Position numbers and translations under genes: made by a program. Shown here in pieces: positions 12,667 through 24,689 of a stretch of DNA of 64,000 bases. How positions within the stretch are numbered: the stretch's first letter is position 1; each line of letters starts with the position of its first letter. The stretch spans positions 138,521-202,520 of the forward strand of contig LUCM01006694.1 of NCBI GenBank assembly GCA_008360955.1, in the 5' to 3' direction. The notes below the pieces were generated by a model. It was not told the DNA's origin, did not search any database, and saw only the letters and a program-made list of their open reading frames with translations. This DNA comes from Fasciolopsis buskii (Eukaryota > Platyhelminthes > Trematoda > Plagiorchiida > Fasciolidae).

Positions 12667-12861
12667 GTTAATTCATACACTTATAAGCCGATTAGTACCG
12701 GCAACCTGGAGACCACTGTCTCAGCCACGGAATCAGTGTTGGGCCAAGCGATCGGAGAAGAAACTGGATACAAGTCAGACGAAGATGATGTAGAACTTGA
12801 GAACTGCCTTCCTGAACTTCAGCTGACGCTGACACTTCCAAGTGATTCGGAAGGTTTCTAG
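12667..12861 (+). CDS. Possible C-terminal exon, acidic end
   Basis: 64 codons open from an in-frame stop at 12664 to TAG at 12859. The last part is unusually acidic and coding-like: EETGYKSDEDDVELENC followed by LPELQLTLTLPSDSEGF and stop. Possible acceptors are the AGs at 12665, 12686 and 12723. The last would start in phase 1, which matches the end of the exon at 8466, so this could be an alternative 3' end of the large gene. No family was recognised, and the polypyrimidine tracts are poor. Confidence 0.3.
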   Translation, partial: VNSYTYKPISTGNLETTVSATESVLGQAIGEETGYKSDEDDVELENCLPELQLTLTLPSDSEGF

Positions 12862-13029
12862 TACCTTAAACAAAATATTTGCAACACACTACTCATACCC
12901 TTCAACTCTGCGAAAAATTTAAGTAGAAATTTCCTTCCTTATTTATTTTATGGGACAATTGAAATGGGATTAACTTGTTTTGCGTGAATCTATTTTATCA
13001 CCTGCCTGAATGGGGATGTTCTTTATCAA

Positions 13030-13218
13030 GTAAGGCCCATTAGACCGGAGGAGGGAAGTGGGTGACCATGACCCTGAAGCTAGCAATGGCATAGAATCAA
13101 GTGAGGTCACACTACGTCGGGTGTTGTGACGAATCACCATCTACAGCTCAGTCAATCAACTGACTTGGGATTCGAACCTCTGGCCTTTTTGGTGAAAAAG
13201 GGTTGATCCATTTGATCA
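13030..13218 (-). repeat. tRNA-derived repeat on the minus strand
   Basis: Read on the minus strand, tgatcaaatgg (13218-13208) and ggttcgaatcc (13178-13167) are an A box and B box in tRNA-like spacing. The tail sequence differs from the SINE copies at 5160, 6428 and 21715, so it may be a separate family or an old tRNA relic. No cloverleaf was found. Confidence 0.45.
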
Positions 13219-15040
13219 CAAATGTTTTACTTCTTTGCTGGATTTCTGTTTCCGTCTACAGTCAACCAAATTTGCGTAACTGTAGTTACAACGTCATAGT
13301 CTGCGGAAGCTCAAAAATTCATTTCCACCAGGACTAGGAGGGGAGATTGTGAAGTAGCAGTTTTCAGATGGTAATCTCCATCCCTTAGTGATTACTACCA
13401 GCTAGACTTTAGGCATATCTACTGGCAGAAGTGTAGAACTCGTCGGAAGAAGCAATCAGGGTCGCAACAGCTGCTCGGCACTTAACCGGCAACGCGGCGA
13501 AAAGCCGATTGGACGGGATTTCCCGTTTCTTCCAAGTTATGTTTCTTCATTGTCGTCAGTTACTGATACTAAACTAAATTAGTTCTGGGAAAGGAGTAGC
13601 AGTCACGTGTAGATTAATCGTCGCGAAATTCGCTTCTACGCACCATTACAGTGACTGCCGGGCTGTAGCCAATGAGGTCTGTGTCCAAAATACATTGTAT
13701 TCATATCATGATCTGTCAAATGTGCGCTTCCTACCCATGATGTTAGTGTCCCGATTAAAGCAAAACTGTTCCGGTCCATCGAATTGTTACCTTCCTAATA
13801 TGCGTTGTCTAAAATTCAGTAGGATTAGACGCCAGGAATGTGTCATCGATACAAATTCCAAACACTGGAAAGGCGAATGAATCCTAATAATTGGTAGTTT
13901 TAGCATTTTTCTTGTTCCTTTGCATTCAAAATTGGCATCCGAATCCGTTGGTCTAGAGCTGTGATGGGACGTGTTCGGTATTTTCATTAACTCATTGAAA
14001 TTCTAAATTAGTTTTTGTGAAGTTGTAAACGATAATTATAGCAAGAACAACCGGTCCTCTGTGGTCATAAAAATTTTCATTTCATTGCCTTTATGGATCC
14101 CGAATTTTTCAAGTACATTATCTTGAAGTATCATCACACCAAAATCTCTTTTGATTAAATCATGTTAACGTGACCTTGATCCGAGGGTCGAGCATCGTCC
14201 GAACTGCTGTGATTGGTTAGCGACAGTTTTCGCGCAGCACTCAACGAGAGTCATAAAACAAACGTACGCCAGAACAAGTCCCCATCAAAAGGCTAATTGG
14301 CCCGAACCATGAGAACATCATTGCTTCCCGGCAATGAAGTGCGAAAAAATATCCTCAGCGGTGAGTCTCACACATCCTGCAATCATTGTAAAGCAAAACA
14401 GTTTTCAACAATATCTACATCAGCGAAGTTAGCAACAAACGGGAGTGGACAAGAAACAGGAACTGAGACTCGTCGACGAAGAATTGGCTCCAGGCAGATT
14501 TCTACATGCCCTGCTGCTCAGAGAGACAATATCATAGCGTAGCAGCTTTAGAAACCGTAATTCAGCACAGGGATTGCCGACTTGGTCGGGCTGATAATGT
14601 ACGAGTAAACCAGGATTGAATCAGACCTCCTAAGGATTTCCCACAGTGCAGCATGGTAATGCTATGTGATTACACAAAATTAATATCACTTTGGTAGAAT
14701 TGGAGGGAAAATGCAATAACAAGAAATCTTTACGAAATCAGCAAAATCACTCACCGCTCAAGCTGACTGACGACACATTAATTCGTGCTCAGAGCATGGG
14801 CTATAGGTGAACGTGTTTGAGAAAAAAACTCGAGTCTGGTGTTTTTCGAGTGCTTAAGGTTTACCGGATGATCTGAGATTTGGAAGGAAAAGTTGCATCA
14901 TCTTCACTCAGCAACGCAAACTGAACATTTTTTATTGATTTTATGAAAGACAAGCTGCATGTGATAATCCCTTCTGGATCTGTATTTGGACCGAGATAAA
15001 TATCGATAGCGCCCTATCCTCATAAAAATTGGATTGCAAG

Positions 15041-15063
15041 TGTGTGTGTGTGTGTGTGTGTGT
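15041..15063. repeat. (GT)n microsatellite
   Basis: About 11 GT units. Confidence 0.95.
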
Positions 15064-16554
15064 TCGTCCAAGCACAGTGCCTATCTTAACGCGGTTCTCA
15101 GCTTGGTTGCTTGTGCACCATGCAATCACAAATAGACCATGGTTGTCCGTTTAAACAAACTCTGGTGTAAGCGCTCAGGAGAGCACAGTTAACAGATTCG
15201 TGAAACCATTTTTCTGGAGGTTAAAAAGAAATCAGGTAGTGGACACGTAAATTGATGAATCAGTCCAGCTTTACCAACTTATTGTTTTGACCGAAATATG
15301 ATCTGTCCAATGGGTCGACAATAGATTTAGAAAACATCAATAGGAAACAAGCTTGTTTTCGGTGCTTCACAACTGGCTGAATACAACACAGTTTGCAGGT
15401 ATTAAGACGGATGATCGAAAACTGTTTGTTGTTCGTGAAGGCTGCTTCAGACTCCAGTGGATTTGATATGGTCAAGTCTTATCGGATATAAAAATTGAAA
15501 CTGAAGAAAGACAAAGAATAATTAGAACGGATTAATTTGTCAGTTGGCGCCTTTTTATTGGGACACGGTTACCTTGTCACGAATGCGAGAGGTGGTATCC
15601 AACTAGCGTACTGATTTGTATTTCTAAATCTGTCATTTATTCGTTGACCATCCTAAGGGATAAAGAGATTGCTTACCAGCCTCTCTTTTGCACGGAGCTC
15701 AAATAAACGCTGTTTTTGCCTACAAAACGAATTAAGATAAACACCGTAAGCATTGAAGTTGAGTGAAACTATGTTTTAAGTCGAAAACTGTCGGCATTTT
15801 GGAATCCGTTTCCGTTAGTAGGCGTCGTTGACAGATTGGCCCAGACTCGAATCACTTATCTTTTCTGTATTTCATTACGATGATCTCCACGATGAGTAGA
15901 AATATCTATTATGAATTAATTATCCACTGATAAATTACAAAACTAAGGAATCGAACTTAGAAAAGATCAGATGGAAATAAGAAGGTCTGAAGTTAGTTTA
16001 ACTTCAAAAATAAGCATCATAACTGGTGCAGCCCATATGTGCTACTTCTGACAGGGTAACTGACGTTAGTACTTGACCAAAATTAACATCAGATGGCTGG
16101 TAATCGGCACTGGCGGTAATTCCCATATCAGACATGCCACGGGCAAGCTGAACCAGTCGTATTTCCTGTTTCCGTGATTTAATTCACAGTTTCCCCAGTC
16201 CACTTTTTATTTACGTATGTATACAACTTCGAAGAGGTATATAACGTCGACGGAGGAGTAGTAGAAACACTTCGTTCACAGCACTGAGGGGTTGTAAAGT
16301 GGAGCTGACTGGCGAACAGAGTTGAAGGCAATACCGGGAAATCCGAATTCAAGAGTGCTGCAACTGGGTTAATATACCCCTAATTCCAGAAGAATGCAGT
16401 ACCGGACAATTCTGAACGGCAGAATTTAAGGATGGTTGGAATCGGTCTAAGATTTTTTGAATGGCTGATCCAGGGCATACAAAGATCTGCACAGGGCAGA
16501 AGCTACTCTATCCCAGCCGATGGCTCCGAGGTCACTGGTGCACGGATTTCGTTT

Positions 16555-17040
16555 TGGTCGACTGATACAGAGTTCAGTTTCATTTTGTACAATCATTAAA
16601 CTTGCCCCCAGCGTGCTCTAGTTTCGGATTCTATCACACACCATCATCTGCTCCAAAACGGAAAAAAAGGAATTAAGAATAGTGTGAGAGATTGACTGCA
16701 AAATGGTAAGTTGGGAAACTAAACTAAGGAATAAACGTTTCGAATATAAGAAAATCAGTGACCGCGGAAATGAGCCGTATCACCCACTGTCTCTCACCAT
16801 TGCTTCCGAAGATCTCGTGGACCCCAACCCGGTAGTCTGACTGCACCTAGACGAGCCAGTCCACTGGTTGAAGTTTTCATACTTGTTCAGATGTCACCAA
16901 CTGGCTAAGTCGAACATTATTCCGACCACTCTCTGTCTCAGAGAACAGCGTACAACGAGGCAAGTGTTCTGTGATCAGCCGTAAAACATGTCCCAATCAC
17001 CTACTCGGATTCAGTGCCTGTTCTAAGGACTGAACTCTTA
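16555..17040 (+). repeat. Anonymous repeat family 1, copy 1
   Basis: Diverged but colinear with 43165-43585. Shared landmarks in order are gagttcagttt, cgtgctct, cccaacccggtag, cctagacgagccagtc, ctggttgaa, then a caacg-rich block, a gtaaa-catgtccc block and gcctgttctaagg. About 450 bases match with small insertions and deletions. The 43 kb copy has a longer open frame (90 codons to 43580), so the repeat may once have been coding. Confidence 0.65.
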
Positions 17041-17359
17041 CGCCCAATCCCTTAGTTACTCACAAAATTGTCGCCACATTCTATCAATACGACGGGGCTC
17101 TCAATAACCATGCGTCGGAACCTCAAGGCAACACCGAACTCACTGCTGCTGTGTATGCTTGACCTTTGGTCGATAATTGAATGTCACGCTGACACCAAAG
17201 ATGCCTCAAACTGGTGAGTGCCAATCAAGCCTTCGCTATGCGCGAAAGCATTTCAGTATATGATCATTAGGTGAGATGCTCCTAACTAAACAACTAAGTT
17301 TATCCAATTCCTCTCTAAGAACAAGGTTCGGCTTCTTGTCAACCTAATCCTGCAGCAGA

Positions 17360-17885
17360 GTTTCATGCTTCGAAGGTCCAAGGCATATCCCAAACATTAT
17401 CATCTAGATAACTGAGAAAAACCCAAAACTTACTTGAATCTTTACCCTGTAACATATGGTCCGCGTATTCCGAGTAAGTCGGATTTCGGTCTAAGCAAAT
17501 ATCATTGTCACTATTCCCACATGCGAAAAGGGTCATCTCCATAGCCATCTCAATGAAAAAGTGGAAAAAGAAAAGTTGAGAGTATGCAAACTTGACGGAC
17601 ATTGCTTCTCGTGGTGAATCCAAGTGAAACATGGTCATAAGCGCAAACTCGGCTTCGACTGTTTGCATACAGAAATTGAATGAATGAAATGAATTTCTCT
17701 GGCTCATCCTTCAATGACAGGCCGCACCAAAGAACTGCACGATCGACTGAATTGAACGTGGCTTTCAGATCAAGCAAGAGAAAAGTCGTGAGTATACGGA
17801 ACATGTGCTTAAGTTCGAAGCTTTATCGCGAACGGAATATGCCATCAACAGAACTTCGACCGGGATGGAAACCGGCATGAATCTC
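17360..17885 (-). pseudogene. LINE reverse transcriptase fragment
   Basis: Minus-strand RT relic in two frames. It runs from AGFHPGRSSVDGIF (about 17880-17838) into a motif A relative, LLLDLKATFNSVDRAVLW (17782-17730), where the usual AFD has become TFN. Next come EKFISFIQFLYANSRSRV, TTRSNVRQ, and, after a frameshift, EYADHML (motif C, YADD changed to YADH). It ends near 17363. It is the same type of element as the one at 400-2975 but covers only the central RT. Dead. Confidence 0.85.
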
Positions 17886-18289
17886 AAGCATTCAGTTTTC
17901 ACGATCAATGAGATAATCGGTAAAGGATAATGTGTGTGAGCAGTTTGGATGTGATATTTACTAAACTAATTCCTCTTTGGTTTTCACACGAGGATCTATC
18001 ACCTTTGTTGTAAATCGGTCTAATGAATCATCGTAGCCATGGTGGCAGAAGCAAATGAATAACTAACACCTCTAGGATCCAAACGTTACTCTGATCTTTG
18101 GATTTTCTAACATGCCGCATACCGGTTTGATTGAGACTTTGAAAATGTTATTTATTGCTTAAGCAAGGCACGTAATAGTCAGATATGTTTTACGGGATCT
18201 TTATTAACACTTACTTTTCAGTTTTCAAATCCATCACGATACCTGTAGTCAATCCACACTTTCGAACTGCTTGTCACAATTTGATTTTT

Positions 18290-18390
18290 CGCCACACCGC
18301 GTGGCGGCCCTCTGCTGGCCGCTGCCCCCTTTCTGAAAAATTGTATACATTATTATTTCATTAATATAAGAAGTAAAAGATAAAAGAAAA
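18290..18390 (+). repeat. tRNA-derived SINE-like repeat, copy 3 (5'-truncated)
   Basis: Keeps the 3' half of the family: ggcggccctctgctggcc, then ccccctttctgaaaaattg and the tail attaatataagaagtaaaag. The A and B boxes are missing. Confidence 0.7.
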
Positions 18391-18523
18391 GAAAGGAGTT
18401 GATGATGCCTACATTTTAAAGATTGATGTCAAGCAATCCACATTGCGAAAGCAGTTTCGCATGACTTCCACCGATTTTCAGAGTATAAGGACAATGTGAT
18501 AACTAAATAATTAACCGGTACAG

Positions 18524-18742
18524 AAAAAACTTGATAATGCTATTGCCGAAAACGAAGAACAATTAAGGACTCGTGATCATGTCTCCTTTAGTGACATTCT
18601 TCAGGATGTTGGGATGAGGAAAAATAAAAATAACAATGACCGACATGTTTTTGGAACTCCGTACTCGACGTGCTTTTACTCAGACCGCCGTCGGGAAAGC
18701 CCTAGGGTTAATGAATATTTTCTGTACAACATCATCGTTTGA
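18524..18742 (+). CDS. Possible coding exon, charged and Asn-rich
   Basis: 72 codons from an AG at 18522-18523 to a TGA at 18740. The composition is coding-like: rich in Asp, Glu, Asn, Arg and Lys with one Cys, for example LDNAIAENEEQLRTRD, FSDILQDVGM and RKNKNNNDRHVFG. Just upstream (18398-18499) another frame encodes VDDAYILKIDVKQSTLRKQF before a stop, so the two may be exons, or one frame-shifted pseudogene lying behind the SINE tail. Not recognised. No strong donor lies inside, and the polypyrimidine tract is weak. Confidence 0.3.
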   Translation, partial: KKLDNAIAENEEQLRTRDHVSFSDILQDVGMRKNKNNNDRHVFGTPYSTCFYSDRRRESPRVNEYFLYNIIV

Positions 18743-20485
18743 ATTTCGTGCACCCCGTGTACAGCAAAAACGAGCATTGGATTGTCAACGGTCGAAACTG
18801 AACGACTGGATTGAGATCGCTTGCTTATGGTTGATGATGACGGCGCAATGTTGAAATTTGTTCACGGTCCAAATCAGCCTCACACTACGAAAAAATAAGA
18901 ATCTGGTAGCCGAACACTCGGGAAGAGGACTAGACCCTACCGGTCCCAGATTACGAAACAACAGGTAGCATTGGCATCCATGACACCTGGACGGATGGTT
19001 TAACCATATTCGTGACAAGCCAACCGATTCTGAATGTTGCAGATCGCTTGATGATACTTCCTATTTGGTTTCCCGACTTGTCTATTCCATTGTAATAAAT
19101 GACAATCTGAGTCCGTCAAACTCACTCAATAAGTTCACACTGGATTGTGCCAGTTATGTACCCAGGCAGTCGTGGAACCGCGTTGGACGGAAAAATTCGC
19201 TCTTTTATGTCTTTGCGCATGCTCAGGCCCGCATAGGTCAGAAATGAGGATACGACTGGGTGCTTCATTTGTCACCGATTTTACTCGTGCTCTCAATCTG
19301 CTGCTCTCTCGCCGTCTCCTGATGTCCGCGTTTCACACCTTTTAGGTCAAATTTTGGTTAAATATTGCCATCATTGTGGTCGATGTGTTATTTTTAAGGC
19401 TACTTCCGCTTTCTGTTATTTAGTGTCGCCTGTCCGAGATATCCAGAATCTAACAAGGGAGACTTTCGACAGAAATTAGATCACAGTTTGAATGACATTA
19501 GTTGAGAATCATCCATGCGTTTCTGGCACAATGAATGACCAACTACAATCCTCAGTCTGAGTGATCTATCCCCGGTGGTTTGGTGTGTTAGCTCGGCTGA
19601 ATTTCATATGATCTACAATGTAAGGTCATGTCAATGAATTTTTCTGACCCCAAAGATCATTATAATAGTAACGGGGATTATAGTACTGGATGAGACCAGC
19701 TCTGCCATTGGAGAAACAAGGCTCGTTTGTGCATGAAAACTTCGTCAGTAATTTTTTTCTCACCTAGTCATGCTTCATTGATAACCACCAGTTGATAAGA
19801 GCACTAAGAAAAACTATTTTGTTAAACTCTGTCGTTCTTTCTGTTCCCATCAATCATGGGCTTGAATAAATCTAATAACCAAGCAGACGTGATGGACAGT
19901 TCCTAACCGTTTGTGACAGGGGATGAAGTTGTTCATGTGGAATTGTTCCTAATCCAAAGATTTTAGATGATGCTTTATGTATTTCTGTACGCAAGGAAGA
20001 CTGTTTTCTGATTCCATTATGATTACTTTGTAGGTCACCAAAAATGCTGACTTTGGACTGTGTTGTCGCAATTCGTTTGCTAAGATGAAATGCACTGAAT
20101 ATAGGTGGCCGGAGGTGTTGATTGGATAAAAAGCACAACGGGGTATTTCTATGCTCCCATCCGCAGGCTCTACCCGTCCTCACTAGTATGGGCAAATGAA
20201 AAAGGAATTGCCAACAGTCCTGACTTGTGAATTACGTGTTGGCCCTACAGCCTACCCCTAAAATAACCGACCACATCTCAGTAACGTTTGATTTCGTTTC
20301 CAAAGACATATGAATGAAATCCTTATGGCTAGTGTGGAGAATATGTCAACATCGATGCAATTTCGAAAGGACTTTCACTTCACCCGAGTGGGATAGTTAT
20401 CCTAGAATACGAACTTATTCGCCATGCAGTATTAACCTCTAAATAATCATCTGGAAAACATAGAAGTATCCTACAACTGTCTCCT

Positions 20486-20575
20486 CCTTGTTAGAAATCA
20501 ACAGCACTGCGTATCCTCCGCACCGAGACTGGAACGCTAACCCTAGACGAACGATTCTGAGTCAGGTGCCTCAAG
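20486..20575 (+). repeat. Anonymous repeat family 2, copy 2
   Basis: Partner of 12424-12515, same orientation. It shares ccttgttagaaatcaacagca, then cgtatcctccgcaccgagac and tagacgaacgatt. Confidence 0.6.
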
Positions 20576-20738
20576 CACTGACTGGTAACCGCTTCCTAAA
20601 CTTCGTCACGTTATACCTTTTATCCGTCACTAATTTGCACTCGTGATGAGTCCTGACAGAGGCTAAATAGCTGTGCAGTGATTCCGTGTTTCCCTAAAAA
20701 TAAGTCGGGCGTTGATGCCGCGAGGTGAAAAATTTCTC

Positions 20739-20812
20739 CCACTATTACTACTATTTTTACTGTGGCTGCCACTGCCATCAGTACTATTACCATTACTAAT
20801 ACTGCTACTTAC
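20739..20812. repeat. Interrupted ACT/TAC triplet repeat
   Basis: Loose trinucleotide-rich stretch (actattactactatt through actgctactta) with several interruptions. Confidence 0.6.
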
Positions 20813-21714
20813 AGCGAGTGATAGGAAAATTTTACGGGTCGCGATCGAGGAACCTGAGTTTGTTTGTTTATTTGTTCGTTTGGCATGAATGCGTATTTTA
20901 TTTTGGCGACCAAACATTGTGGACAACAGTCAAACAGTCCATCTCCCGATCAAAACTGTTAGTTGCATGTTGAATAATTTATCACCAATTTGTGTTCTCA
21001 TTTCCCATCAAAGCAGCTTTTCCGCCGCGTACAGCCAGAAGATAGGTCGTTGCTTATATTTTGGCGTGAGGCCAATTTACTGGAACCGAACTTTGATTCA
21101 GGCAGCACTATGTCAAAAAGCATAACTCACATCTGAACTATGATTCGGTTCTATTCTTCCACTCACTTGCAGTAAGCCGAAAGAATCGGATCAAATGTGC
21201 ATATTTCCAGTGCCAGAAGAACAGATTCGCTCAGTTAGGATTGCTTTTTTGCCATAATTTGTTTCAGAAATAAACCCAGGTACTCAGTGGACAGATGCGA
21301 ACATACTGACCAATGGGATTAGTTATTCCAAACACGTGATCCCTTAAAAATCAAGTCAAATCGGCAGTTTTTGTGGATGAAAATTCGACGTTGTGTATAT
21401 CCAATCAGAATAACCGTAGAGATTCGAAAGATTTTGTCCTATTTATCCAGTGTGTTATAACAAGAGGAAAAATCGTATATCTACGAAAAATCAGTTTAGT
21501 AAGTGAGATGAAAAAATGTTTGTCAAACTCAACTCACATCCAACTTAGCCGAACTGCTTGGGCAAATGATTTATGGTCGTGAAGAGCTGAATTGCACAAT
21601 CGTATCATGTTAGCCGCCTTCCCCCCCCCCGGGACATTTTTTTACTAAATATAACATTGATTTTCGTGACCGGCTAGGAAGTATAAACATGAATATTATT
21701 ACTACCTCATTGAC

Positions 21715-21880
21715 GGAAGTCAGCTGTCAACATCGTGATGTTTTGATCTGTAGAGCACGGGTTCGAGTCCTCCCAAGGCCGGCCACCTTCCTCATTAGGT
21801 AGCCATCTGGTGACCACAATCCTCCCTGCTGGAATAGTACATTGTCGTTTCGTTTATAAAGAAGTCAAAAGAAAAAGTCA
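21715..21880 (+). repeat. tRNA-derived SINE-like repeat, copy 4
   Basis: Perfect B box ggttcgagtcc (21760-21770), then the family body (ggccggccaccttcctca, taggtagccatctgg) and a tail related to ataaagaagtcaaaagaaa. The A-box half is decayed. It is the same family as 5160, 6428 and 18290. Confidence 0.7.
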
Positions 21881-22855
21881 TGTCATCTTTCAGTTTTAAA
21901 AACCGTTTGGCAAATCTGTAGACTTGGGAAAAGGGGACGCCTGGTTGAAGACGTTTACTTTACAACCCAAGTGAAACAAAATTCTATGATCAGTGTTTGT
22001 TCGATTAGTGGATAGCCGGCAATACAATGTAACAATTAGGAGAGATCAAAGGGCAGGATATACAGACTGAACGACCTAGATCTCTTGCTCTCCGTTTGGG
22101 CTCAAATCAATGGGGAAACGTTATTCCAAAGGTTTGCAACTGTTGAATACCGACAAACAGAATTTATTGGATAAATCATTTGGCATCTGTTCCTAATGAT
22201 CGATGAGAAGACACATGTGCTCAATTCTTTATGGAACCAGCGGTACGAACCGTTCGGGATTCTATTAGAGCATCCGTGGATTGTATCTTTGACACGTCAT
22301 GCGACAAAATCTACCGGGATTTTACTATTTTACCGCATACGTACGATTAATGTTTCAACCACGCCTTTTTTAATTTGGTAAACACTCCACTTTGACTATT
22401 TTTAATTTAAAAGAACAGTCAAACCAGCATTGCTTTCACTCGCACAAATTAGTAAATCATTGTTCTCAATTCAACAAAATTAAATCACAACTTTCAGTTA
22501 ACCGATGGCCACCACGGTACCACGATTTTGCCTCTGTCCAACCGAGAAGACCGATGCAGAGCAGAAGAGAGTGATTTTTTTCGAGTCAATAAGTTAATTA
22601 ACATCTTTGTTTGGAAATCGCTAACACGACCGGGAAATGCGTGAACGACCAGTGCCAAAACTATGGAATTTTGAAATGATTTATTGACTAAGCAACTTCT
22701 AGGTAGGCAATTAATTAAAAACAAGGGAACAACTCTGAACGAAAAAAACTGCACTGTTTGATCGACTGTGTTAGAATTTGCTAGCCCACAGTAAATCCAC
22801 CCAGGAGATAAATTTCTCGCTGTTAGGAGCGCATGCATATGCCTCCGCGTGTGCT

Positions 22856-22858
<3 letters not shown>

Positions 22859-22889
<31 letters not shown>
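22859..22889. repeat. (GT)n microsatellite
   Basis: About 15 GT units. Confidence 0.97.
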
Positions 22890-22893
<4 letters not shown>

Positions 22894-24689
22894 ACAAAGC
22901 GGATTTATGTAAATGCATTTTTGTACTTTTTGATCGTTGATCGACTTCTTGTCTCCTTTCCTGTACGACAAAAAACGCCGTTGTCTATTCGCCGTTGAAT
23001 GGGATTAGTCTACGATTCCGCATTATTACTCAGGAGGAATTGGGAAGGACCCCCAATCGATCGAGAGGATCGAAATGATCAATAGAAGCGAGAAAAGCCG
23101 AGGAAAGCTTATTGAAATAGGTAGTTAAGTCAAGTAGAAGGAAATACCTATTGTCATCCTTAGTGTTTATTGGTTCTGTTTTGTTCGAAATAAGCAGAAC
23201 TCCCTATTAAAACTTTCGTATTTATAACCATTCGATGATAACTGATTAGGTGGACTGTGTTGTATCTGTCACCTGTTGACATTGTTTCTCAGTTTCTTCA
23301 TTGATCTTTTTGAAGTGAGGCATTTTGCTTGATAACTATCCGATGACTGTGCTCACTACAAGTAGGGGTGGATTCGGTGCCTAATTGGTGATAGCAGTTT
23401 GGACTGACAACAGCCTAGATTTAAACTATTCAATTCAAGCAAATGGTATTTCATAGTCGAATGATATGGGGTCACGACGAGCAAAATCAGATTAGCAAGG
23501 ATAGTCTCCATCAGAATGGAACTATCCCAACAGTTTCTATTACATCACCTCCAGTATGTCGGTTGTGTTTCGTCCAGTGTCAGATCACGGTAGGCACGAA
23601 GCGAGGTTTGAATGATGATGACAATTCCGAGACATATTCTTGATCTAAGGGCATCTTTGGAAATAACCTAGTCTGGCTTACTAATCCGGTAAAGTTATGG
23701 TCAATTTAATTTTTTTAATGAAACCATTGCTCAGTGACTCAGATGTTTCTCTCGCAATCACCGATATGTTTAATCTCATTGTCTCCAGAATATACTTATG
23801 AGCACTTAGCGATTTTTCAGATGGGAGACAGATAGACTCTGTGCTTTTGTAATTCATTTGGCAATTAACAAATGAAAACTTAGGACCGGGATCAAGATGG
23901 TTAGGAGACGTGTCTGTTGACATCAACTTAACTTGTCTTTGGAAATCCTAAGTTTTAGTATCGAGCAGCACACGATGGGCTTCGTCCAGATTCTTTCACC
24001 GAAAGGCAGTTTGTTTGAGAACGAGTCACTCAGATTTACTAAAACGTTCAACTCACTGTTAATCGTGTTTGCTTCAGTTGAGTGAAACGAAGAATTCGTT
24101 GTCATTATTAATTCCGTTAAGATTATCTTACCGGGAACGTAGCCTAGCAGATCACGCTGGACACGTGGATTTAGACCAATAAAACCACATGCAATTCACG
24201 TTGGTCGAAAAAGTCCCCGAATTGGGAGATAAACTCATAAATTCATGTTTCAAATTCATGTTCGTCATTTCCCCTCTCATTCACCCAAACAAAACCGCAT
24301 GTTTTTTAGCAGTATTTCTAGTAACTAGCCTGAGTCTAATCCAAGTTTGTCTCTAACATTTGGATGGTGAATAGGGATGCACGGGAAGGGAGATGATCCT
24401 GCAGAATCCAAATGCGACGGGAATCTATCCTTTTGTCATGATGACGAGACAGCATCCCTGACCTTCTTCTGGCCCGGTTCTATACAGAGCTCTTTGTCTG
24501 GGAAAGTTCAGAACCTAAACCACTAATGGTTGTTGAATGATGTGTTTTTAGACATTCACCCCCTGGTACACCCCTTCAGTGAATAAATAATTCTCAAAAT
24601 AGATGTGGTCCAAATTATGAAATTGTCGCCTTCTAGAGTTGATCCAGCTGGACTAGGAAGACCTCCGAATTTTGGCCCTCGGTGTTCTC

